From: a virus
IMG/VR virus record: IMGVR_UViG_3300030102_002476
Span: 1 to 25,394 of that record
Strand: one strand, 5' to 3'
Length of the DNA stretch: 25,394 bases
Made by a program: the position numbers and the translations under genes. This document shows, piece by piece, positions 18,995 to 25,394 of this stretch (positions are counted from its first letter, which is position 1; each line of letters opens with the position of its first letter). The notes beneath the pieces were generated by a model. It was not told where the DNA came from. It did no database searches and worked only from the letters and a program-made list of their open reading frames with translations.

Positions 18995-19210
18995 TTACCA
19001 CTTCTCTCCAACACATATACATTCGTGGTCAGGATAATCACATGCCGTACAATAACTTGTCAATGACCATTCACCTTCAATAAGGTCTATACCAGATTCC
19101 TGAGCCATAAAAATCCCATACTCAGCAGCACAGTTTTTAGTACAAAAATATACATATTTATCTTTACTTGGTTTTTTTGAGCAATTATAACATTTTGGTT
19201 TTCGGGTCAA
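18995..19210 (-). CDS. Zinc-binding protein (71 aa), TTG start
   Basis: The start is TTG, supported by a strong SD (AGGAG) six bases away and a TATATA box 39.5 nt upstream. Two cysteine groups occur: CYNC...CTKNC (residues 7-27) and CTACDYPDHECIC (about 54-66), so two zinc sites are possible. The first resembles small MYND or TRASH-type zinc units (FCTKNCAAEYG). First gene of the small-gene unit after the tail genes. Confidence 0.7.
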   Translation of the reverse strand: MTRKPKCYNCSKKPSKDKYVYFCTKNCAAEYGIFMAQESGIDLIEGEWSLTSYCTACDYPDHECICVGEKW

Positions 19211-19239
19211 ATTTGTCTCCTAGCAAACCAAGCCAGAAG

Positions 19240-19255
19240 ATAAGGCTATATAACC
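19240..19255 (-). repeat. 16-nt promoter repeat, copy 2
   Basis: Same 16-mer as 18493-18508. Confidence 0.8.
19247..19252 (-). promoter_or_regulatory. TATA-like box (leadered promoter)
   Basis: TATATA within ataaggctatataacc, in the 49-nt gap after the tail hub gene, 39.5 nt before the TTG start at 19210. Transcription would begin near 19223, just ahead of the SD. Confidence 0.6.
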
Positions 19256-19259
19256 TTGC

Positions 19260-20348
19260 CTATGATTTTAGTAAGTCTATGTATTCTGCCATACTAAGAG
19301 CTGGTTCTCCTAGAGTTAACAGTGTAGTTATCTCTTCTGAAATTGTAGTTTCGTATCTTACAACAGGTAAAATCTCATCACGTTTTAACGAAGGCATACG
19401 CACTCTAACTAAATCACCTAAAGCAATCCACTCACCATCAGCCATTTCTACTGTGTATGTAATTGTAGGGTCACTAAATCGACGTACTTCATCTAAAGCT
19501 AACTCTTCTAGTTTATCTTTTCGGTCAGTATCAAAAGTAAATACTTTGCCATGAGGTCCGTATTGTTTAATTTTGCTAGCGTCTGAGACAGTGGAAAATA
19601 CTGATTCATCATTGCTGCTTACAAACCTTGCTGAGTTACACATACGAGTTGTATCTATTTGAGCTTGAACTCCTTCACCTACTAAATTCATATGTTCAGG
19701 AGAAAGTGTAATAACTGAACGGTCACGAATGTGAGCATAGTCAGCTAAGTAAAAGTCCATTAAACCACGCTCATGTATTGCATAACGCCAAGGAACATAA
19801 GTCAAAGCTTCGTGATATATGTCATCAAAAGGTTTTACCATATAAGTAAAACATCTATCAATAAAATCTTTACGAGTCATGTGTCCAGTTAATTTGGGTG
19901 CAAGGTCAGAAGTTACCATTAGACCAGAACCTTCTAACAATTGTGAAGTATCAACAGACTTGTAGTTTGCAGCATCTGCTGCTAAGTAATACAAATCATG
20001 ACCAACAACATCTTCTTCTGTGTATCTAACAATTTCAGAATTAGCTAGTTGTGATATAAAATCTACAGCAGTTACCGAACTTACTGAAACCGAAGGTCGG
20101 ACTTGTTGTATAATTCCTTCAAATGTTAAATTATGAGCTTGCCCCCCTCTACCTATTTCTACTCTAACGATACCACCTAATCTACATCGTTCTAATGATT
20201 CTAGCCCTGCTATCGAAAAAGATATAGAACGAGCTTTGTTTGCTTCAGCAGTATATTTTATAGTAAGCCAATCTACAAACTCTCGGCCATCTATTGTAGC
20301 TTCAATTTCTAAATTGTTACCTAATTGGTTATTAAGAATAAGTGGCAT
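19260..20348 (-). CDS. Tail hub / Gp37-like baseplate protein
   Basis: The 362-residue product resembles gp27/gpD-type tail hubs and the Siphovirus Gp37-like tail proteins. It opens with a beta strand region (EATIDGREFVDWLTIKYTAE), then SISFSIAGLESLERCRLGG, VRVEIGRGGQ and a typical FEGIIQQVRPSVSVSSVTAV strand pair. The middle has LLEGSGLMVTSDLAPKLTGH; the end has GEWIALGDLVRVRMPSLK, a usual hub feature. It sits after the distal-tail-like gene and closes the tail module. It should form the ring at the tail tip on which adhesion proteins sit. Confidence 0.75.
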   Translation of the reverse strand: MPLILNNQLGNNLEIEATIDGREFVDWLTIKYTAEANKARSISFSIAGLESLERCRLGGIVRVEIGRGGQAHNLTFEGIIQQVRPSVSVSSVTAVDFISQLANSEIVRYTEEDVVGHDLYYLAADAANYKSVDTSQLLEGSGLMVTSDLAPKLTGHMTRKDFIDRCFTYMVKPFDDIYHEALTYVPWRYAIHERGLMDFYLADYAHIRDRSVITLSPEHMNLVGEGVQAQIDTTRMCNSARFVSSNDESVFSTVSDASKIKQYGPHGKVFTFDTDRKDKLEELALDEVRRFSDPTITYTVEMADGEWIALGDLVRVRMPSLKRDEILPVVRYETTISEEITTLLTLGEPALSMAEYIDLLKS

Positions 20349-23227
20349 TATGCTACCTGTAACTCTTCACCTATTATTGAAAACTCTATTGTTGCTAAGT
20401 ATTGTGTAGCTGAAGACGGGTCTTGACTTAGACTTCCACTCTCTGCTCTAAGTCGGTATGATTTAAATGCAGCAGAAGGCGTATCTATCTTATCACTGTC
20501 TAAGAAAACAAAATCATACACATCTCCTTCTATTAAATTATTAATATTAGACAAACCTGTTTGACTTAAAATACGTAAATTTAATGACAGCTTAGGATTT
20601 CCTACTTTTGTACGAACTACTCCAATAGGATATTTACGCTCACCTAACGGCATCTGAGCTGAGATACCTCCACTTCGACTTATAGAAGAACTTAATATTG
20701 CAATGTCTGAACTATCTACCAAAGAATCTAAATCTAATGTTTTAGGAACTACTGCTCTAAAAGATTGAGAAACTTCTAAACTCTCGTTAAAAGGAAAGAA
20801 CTCGTTACCTGAATTGTCAAATATTTCGTCGTTGTCACAAACTCTGCTGTGTATTGTTACCGTATCATCATTGCCTGCATTGTTGTAAACTGCAAAAGAA
20901 ATAGCTGGAACATCTGAAGCATCTAATACAATTTCACCAGTAGCCGAACTAGAATCAGATATAGATGTAGAAACATATGATTTTTCGTGTGATGTTAATA
21001 ATGAAGAATCTGATTCAATAACTAATCTATTGTTAGTTGCACCTACGCCTGAACCAGAGCTAGCTGAGAATTCTTTAATTTTAAAAAACTTAGGCGAAGC
21101 ATAACTACCGTTTGTACCATTACCATCTTTTACTTTTACAATGTCTCCAACAAAAAATCCGAAATCTTGCCAGTCTTTAGAGCCTGCTTGTATGTATTTT
21201 CCAGAAGCATTAAACGTAACACCACTATCTAATATTCTTGCAAAACCTCCCCATGCATAAAGATTTTCCATATTTAAGTCTCCCGTTTTTGCAACTAATC
21301 TTATACTTGGATTAATAACAGTCCTGTTTGTATCGTCTGCATTAAACTTTCTTAGTATATATCTCGTAAAAAATGTTCCTGCATCTTCAGAAGCAATAGC
21401 CGTACCAACAACTATTTCTATTGTTTTATATTTATAATAAGAAGTTCCGACATTAGCTTCTGCGGTTTCACTACTTTTTGCAGCCGAATCAGTTAATCTT
21501 GTAGGGTCACAAAATAACTTTTCTGTAACATATTTATAATGGTCAAACTCAGGTTGGTTATCTAATACTGGAACTCCGCCAGAGGTAAAAGAAGCCAAAC
21601 CATAAATCTGTACAGAAGTGTCTGAAAAGTCGTCGGTTTTATCTACAGCTTGAAAAGAAACTGCACTGCTGTGATTATCAAAGGCTGAATTGTCATTGTT
21701 AATTGCACCAGAAGTACATATCGTTGTAGATAAAGTAGGAACATATCTAAACCAATATTGTGATATTTCACGGTTACTTGCATTTGATTTACTTCTAGAA
21801 AGACTTGCTGTCATTACTGTAGTTCTATCTAAATACTTTGCTTGTGTAACTTTTTCTCTTGACAAAGATAAGTTTGCCACAGGTAAAGGTTCGTTTGTTG
21901 TAGTGTTTGCTGTAGCTGTTGGAGTCTTATCACTAGCCCAACCGTCTTGGTCTACAACTTGTACCTTAACTTGAAATGTAGCTACTTTGTGAAATTTATG
22001 TTTAATAGTATATGCACTTGCTGATGCAGTTTCTAATTTATAAGAACTATAGTCTGAATCTAAATCACTTGTACCAGAGTCCCAATTAACTCTAAACTCT
22101 TTGACTTTTCCACTATACAAACCATTAGAAGGAGTAATAGTAAGCGTAACTTCTTGACCAATGTCTGGTGAATAATCATCTAATGCAGCAGCAGCTTCAG
22201 GTCTTTTTATGTAAACTACATTACTTTGTCCAGAATTTGCATCTACAGATAACCCATCTTCAGCAAACATTCCAATGTAATAATTAGTGCCATCAGCACT
22301 TAACAACGACCCAGCTACCTCATTTGTATTAACTACAGTAAGTCCCGTATCAGTAAAAGCCGTAGTTTGACCGCTTTGATTATAAACTACATCTGCCGCA
22401 GTTTTCCAAGCAATATGGAATTTACCATCAGTAATAAACGCATCATCTGAAGGTGGAGTAATGTTAATAAGACCATCAATGCCGTTAGTATCTGGGTTTA
22501 CAGTAATCCTAGGAATAGGTGGTTTACAAGTGAATCTTATCTTAATTTCTGGTTGTGCACTAGAGGTACTAGATTTAGGCCCGTGTATTACAAAATCTTG
22601 TGCTGTATTGTTAGTTCTTATGTATAATAAAAGTTTATCGCCAAAAGTTAATTTTTTAGATTTTATTAAAGTATCTAATATAAAATCTTGTAATGTATCA
22701 GCTCCAGCTTGTGTCATGTTTGCTGTTGCCAAAGTGTTTTCGTAAATTTTTGTAGAAGCATCAAAAGCAGGATTCCAATCTGTGCTAGCTGTATTACCAT
22801 TCGGAGAATCCCATGTAACTAAATTTTCTGAAAAGTCTTCTAGTAATTCAAACACTTGTACATTTATTGTAGCCGAACCTGAATTGGTTCTTGCCAACCG
22901 CAAAGTAGCTCCCTCTAGTTTTAATCCATCTGAAGGTATTCTAGTAAGTCTAGGAAATGTACCGCTTCCTGAGATATTTAATGCACGGTCAATCAGCTCT
23001 TCTTCCGAAGGTATAACAAAACGCATTAATATAACAGATTCATTATTGCCACTACCTGTATCTGCTCTTATTAATAATCCACCATCGCTTGAATCTCCAG
23101 CACCGCCACTGCTTGAATCGTGAAGGTCTCGTTGGTCAAATTCAACATAAGACATTGCATCTGGCCCTTTTGTAGTTGTGTTTAATGTTTGTAAATCAAT
23201 CCCAACTGTGGTAATTTCAGTAGCCAT
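20348..23227 (-). CDS. Multidomain tail protein with DNRLRE-, PKD- and distal-tail-like parts
   Basis: At 959 residues this is the largest gene. Residues 55-230 look like a DNRLRE beta domain (LEGATLRLARTNSGSATINV, VTWDSPNGN, GDKLLLYIRTNNTAQDFVIH). Residues 235-335 resemble a fibronectin-III-like unit, and 335-450 a PKD-like unit (YTIKHKFHKVATFQVKVQVV, DQDGWAS). A central region of 450-800 has further strand-rich sequence. The last 120 residues (VGNPKLSLNLRILSQTGLSN, IEGDVYDFVFLD, YLATIEFSIIGEELQ) resemble a distal tail protein barrel. Combined, it could be a tail-tip protein that anchors and displays host-binding domains. TAATG overlaps at both ends. Confidence 0.72.
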   Translation of the reverse strand: MATEITTVGIDLQTLNTTTKGPDAMSYVEFDQRDLHDSSSGGAGDSSDGGLLIRADTGSGNNESVILMRFVIPSEEELIDRALNISGSGTFPRLTRIPSDGLKLEGATLRLARTNSGSATINVQVFELLEDFSENLVTWDSPNGNTASTDWNPAFDASTKIYENTLATANMTQAGADTLQDFILDTLIKSKKLTFGDKLLLYIRTNNTAQDFVIHGPKSSTSSAQPEIKIRFTCKPPIPRITVNPDTNGIDGLINITPPSDDAFITDGKFHIAWKTAADVVYNQSGQTTAFTDTGLTVVNTNEVAGSLLSADGTNYYIGMFAEDGLSVDANSGQSNVVYIKRPEAAAALDDYSPDIGQEVTLTITPSNGLYSGKVKEFRVNWDSGTSDLDSDYSSYKLETASASAYTIKHKFHKVATFQVKVQVVDQDGWASDKTPTATANTTTNEPLPVANLSLSREKVTQAKYLDRTTVMTASLSRSKSNASNREISQYWFRYVPTLSTTICTSGAINNDNSAFDNHSSAVSFQAVDKTDDFSDTSVQIYGLASFTSGGVPVLDNQPEFDHYKYVTEKLFCDPTRLTDSAAKSSETAEANVGTSYYKYKTIEIVVGTAIASEDAGTFFTRYILRKFNADDTNRTVINPSIRLVAKTGDLNMENLYAWGGFARILDSGVTFNASGKYIQAGSKDWQDFGFFVGDIVKVKDGNGTNGSYASPKFFKIKEFSASSGSGVGATNNRLVIESDSSLLTSHEKSYVSTSISDSSSATGEIVLDASDVPAISFAVYNNAGNDDTVTIHSRVCDNDEIFDNSGNEFFPFNESLEVSQSFRAVVPKTLDLDSLVDSSDIAILSSSISRSGGISAQMPLGERKYPIGVVRTKVGNPKLSLNLRILSQTGLSNINNLIEGDVYDFVFLDSDKIDTPSAAFKSYRLRAESGSLSQDPSSATQYLATIEFSIIGEELQVA

Positions 23228-23871
23228 TACCTTACACCACCATATAATTCAAGTGCCATACCAACAGGACTAGCCTTCATTACATTACTTACTACGCCAG
23301 CTTTCGCCCCTAAATTATCTAACCCGTCAACTACTTGACCAATTACGTCTCTTATTGTTTCAAAAATAACTTCGACAGCTTCTAATGATTTATTCAATAT
23401 ATCAAATTTCATTTGTAAAGCTACTAATGCTGCAACTAAAGCTATTACACCTAATATTACTAGCGTAATTGGGTTGGCTAATAAAGCAGTATTTAAGCCT
23501 ACTGTTGCTTTTGTAGTAGTGCTTGTAGCAGCAGCTTGAGCCAATAAAGATTGTGTGTGTGCAACTTCAGTAGCAATTGCAAAAGAATTTAGTACATTAT
23601 AAAGCTCATAAGGTATTAACATAAGTTGCATAACTGTTTCGGCTTTTCTAAATGCTTCAGATTGTTCATACGTAACGTACCCTAAAGTTTCTAAACCTCC
23701 AACTGCACCACTGACTGAGTATGTTAAATCTTGAGTTAAATTTGTAAAACGCATCATTCCAGTTTCATTATATTGTGCATCTTGCAATTGACCTAATCGC
23801 TCAGTTAATTTTTCTACTGATTGTTCTGAATCTTCCATAACAACTTTAAATTTGTTATCTTGTGCTGACAA
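23227..23871 (-). CDS. Very short tape measure protein
   Basis: Placed between the chaperone-position gene and the tail-tip protein, with tape-measure traits: an opening like ELEVVLSAQDNKFKVVMEDS, a central alanine-rich helix region, and one hydrophobic span ITLVILGVIALVAALVALQM. Only 214 residues from a TTG start, 224 if it begins at an ATA at 23901. The frame is open upstream to that ATA, which overlaps the preceding stop as ATAG and has GGTGA before it; no ATG, GTG or other TTG occurs between. At about 0.15 nm per residue it would measure a tail of only some 30-35 nm. Confidence 0.72.
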   Translation of the reverse strand: MSAQDNKFKVVMEDSEQSVEKLTERLGQLQDAQYNETGMMRFTNLTQDLTYSVSGAVGGLETLGYVTYEQSEAFRKAETVMQLMLIPYELYNVLNSFAIATEVAHTQSLLAQAAATSTTTKATVGLNTALLANPITLVILGVIALVAALVALQMKFDILNKSLEAVEVIFETIRDVIGQVVDGLDNLGAKAGVVSNVMKASPVGMALELYGGVR

Positions 23872-23897
23872 TACTACTTCTAACTCATTGACTACTG

Positions 23898-24491
23898 CTA
23901 TTGTTTCACCATCCTTGCCATTTGTGTATTCATTTCTTGCATACGTTCATCATAAATCTTTTTAGCAACTTCAGCTTTTTCAGTAGTTAACATGTTAACA
24001 TATGACATAAGCGTATCTCTATCAAAATCATCTAGTGCATCTAACAATACTTGCGTATCTTCATAAGTTACACTAGGTTTTTCAATCATACATTCTAACA
24101 TTGCAACGTAAATTGGCAATGCTTTTCGATGTGATTGATGCAAAAGACTCCATTCTTCTTTACTTAAATCTTCGCCTTTGTTACTTTTATTGGCTAGTTT
24201 AGTTAACTTAACACGGTCTTTAACCATTTCCATTTTAAGGCTTGCAAATCGTTCATCGATACTTATCCATTCATCCTCAGATAAACGACGTAAAACAATC
24301 TTTGGAGCTGTTCTTTCAAGCTTGTACAAACCAATTGTATGTTTTATTTTCTGCCACCACGTCATAGATTTATGCGGCATAAGCTTTTTAAGTGAGGGCA
24401 AAAGAATTTCTTTTTTAGACCAATATTCTTTACGTACAGACGATATGTCTACTAAGGGTGCGTCTTCTATTTGACCTCTAACGCTTACCAT
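23898..24491 (-). CDS. Tail assembly chaperone-position protein
   Basis: The 197-residue product lies between tail tube and tape measure, where tail assembly chaperones are normally coded. It is largely helical and basic in the first half (KKEILLPSLKKLMPHKSMTW), with a helix-rich second half (DTQVLLDALDDFDRDTLMSY). No slippery heptamer for a lambda G/GT-type frameshift was seen, though the next gene is in the -1 frame relative to it. Its stop is shared with the suspected ATA start of the tape measure. Family assignment is positional. Confidence 0.6.
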   Translation of the reverse strand: MVSVRGQIEDAPLVDISSVRKEYWSKKEILLPSLKKLMPHKSMTWWQKIKHTIGLYKLERTAPKIVLRRLSEDEWISIDERFASLKMEMVKDRVKLTKLANKSNKGEDLSKEEWSLLHQSHRKALPIYVAMLECMIEKPSVTYEDTQVLLDALDDFDRDTLMSYVNMLTTEKAEVAKKIYDERMQEMNTQMARMVKQ

Positions 24492-24497
24492 TTATAC

Positions 24498-25394
24498 CTA
24501 TAAATTTGTCATGTCCCAATCAGCAGAAATTGCATATTTACTAAAATTATGCATATCTCCGTTGCCTCGGAACTTAATTGTCATGGTTTCTTCTATCTCT
24601 CCTGCTGCTGACATAGGCCTTGAAAAAGCAGTTATTGTACCATTTGTAAGAGCTAAAGAACCATTTGTTCCTAAATCTATTCTCATTAATGGAATAACGC
24701 CATTGTTTGTATTACCTCTGTATATGTCATAAAATGTCTCATCTTCAGCAGTCATAGCAATATCTAAAGTAATATCTGCATTACCTCTTGCTATCTTACT
24801 GTTTTGCAACCATTTAAAAGTGCTATCTGCACCTTGTACTCGACCAGGTATAGAAACATTGTTGTTACCTACTTTTAACGAAAATCGTTTTAAATTAGTA
24901 ATAGAAGTTAAAGCTGTTGTAGTAGAGTTTACATTAGGAATATATCTTTGAGTGCCTGTTTGATAGACTCCCTTTAAAAGGTTTACGGACAAAGAGGTTT
25001 CGCCTGTAGCTGAAACTGCCCAATTACTTTTGTTATCAATAATTCCATCTAACTCGCCAACGGTATCTGCTGCGCCATTTGTTAAATCTACAATACCTGC
25101 AACAGGAATTGAAGCCTCAGTAGTAATAGCTGAATTTAAAACATTGTCACTTCCATACAATAACATATACCTTTCACCTACCTCTACATAAGAACCAGAA
25201 GGCCCAGTTATCTGGAAGGTGTTTTCTGTTGCTGTAGTGTATCCTATCGAGATGTCTGTGGGTAGTAACGGGTCAGTAGTTGGTGCAGATGGGAAAGAAA
25301 CATCAGAATAATTTTCTGTCAAAAAACCACCAGTAACATTCATGTCTGTATCGTCTACAGAAAAAAATCCTGTACATGCACAGTCCAATGTAGC
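24498..25394 (-). CDS. Tail tube-like major tail protein, 5' end outside window
   Basis: The frame is open to the right edge; the first possible start inside is a TTG at 25388 with no SD room, so the gene probably begins beyond the window. At least 298 codons are present. It is rich in Thr, Asn and Ser beta strands; the end has RGNADITLDIAMTAEDETFY, IPLMRIDLG and GEIEETMTIKFRGNGDMH, which fits the layered barrel and closing strand of siphovirus tail tube proteins. Its neighbours (chaperone position, tape measure) agree. Tail tube is likely; exact family uncertain. Confidence 0.68.
   Translation of the reverse strand, partial: ATLDCACTGFFSVDDTDMNVTGGFLTENYSDVSFPSAPTTDPLLPTDISIGYTTATENTFQITGPSGSYVEVGERYMLLYGSDNVLNSAITTEASIPVAGIVDLTNGAADTVGELDGIIDNKSNWAVSATGETSLSVNLLKGVYQTGTQRYIPNVNSTTTALTSITNLKRFSLKVGNNNVSIPGRVQGADSTFKWLQNSKIARGNADITLDIAMTAEDETFYDIYRGNTNNGVIPLMRIDLGTNGSLALTNGTITAFSRPMSAAGEIEETMTIKFRGNGDMHNFSKYAISADWDMTNL

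Overview
The window is a structural gene block of a tailed double-stranded DNA virus (Caudoviricetes). Every gene I can support lies on the minus strand, so transcription runs from high to low coordinates. The DNA is visibly AT-rich and genes are packed with ATGA, TAATG or TGATG start/stop overlaps. Several signs point to an archaeal host. Four intergenic TATA-like boxes sit at two fixed distances from start codons: about 39 nt before genes with a Shine-Dalgarno (SD) sequence, and about 26.5 nt before genes without one, as expected for leadered and leaderless archaeal transcripts. There are also at least thirteen tiny zinc-ribbon proteins and a PCNA-binding-like motif in a peptidase. A marine host such as Nitrososphaeria or Poseidoniia is a guess; no integrase, tRNA, insertion sequence or CRISPR was seen.

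Layout in transcription order. (1) 25394-19260, tail module: tail-tube-like protein (cut by the window edge), chaperone-position protein, a very short tape measure, a 959-residue modular protein with DNRLRE-like, fibronectin/PKD-like and distal-tail-like parts, and a gp27/Gp37-like hub. (2) 19210-15237: about twenty very small genes, mostly zinc ribbons, small helical proteins and two single-span membrane proteins, with four predicted promoters, a large inverted repeat (16219-16373) and a T-tract. (3) 15240-10389, packaging and head completion: TerS, TerL, portal with a zinc knuckle, MuF-like protein, HK97 gp10-like protein and more zinc ribbons. (4) 10389-8300: zinc ribbons, a C39-like cysteine peptidase and an XkdF-like prohead protease. 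(5) 8296-5213: eight consecutive small genes, described below. (6) 5143-3414: acidic scaffold-like protein and HK97-fold major capsid protein. (7) 3391-1: small head proteins, a repeat-rich fibre-like protein and a LamG-domain protein cut by the left edge.

The most interesting system is region 5. Eight adjacent genes between the prohead protease and the scaffold encode unrelated bodies, yet each carries one of two short terminal peptides: type A (MSFNQ-x-x-G-x-TN-x-P) or type B (MNYN-x-AELC-x-x-CK-x-PV). Two paralogous bodies carry different tags, one protein has the type B tag at its C-terminus instead of its N-terminus, and the type B cysteine motif matches one inside the prohead protease. 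My hypothesis is that these are capsid-targeting tags and that the bodies are virion-packaged cargo delivered with the DNA, comparable in logic to T4 internal proteins but unrelated in sequence. One cargo looks like a winged-helix DNA-binding protein; another belongs to a small-protein family common on bacterial plasmids and phages.

Other points of note: the tape measure and MuF genes have reading frames that extend upstream of any ordinary start codon, possibly using ATA and ATT starts.
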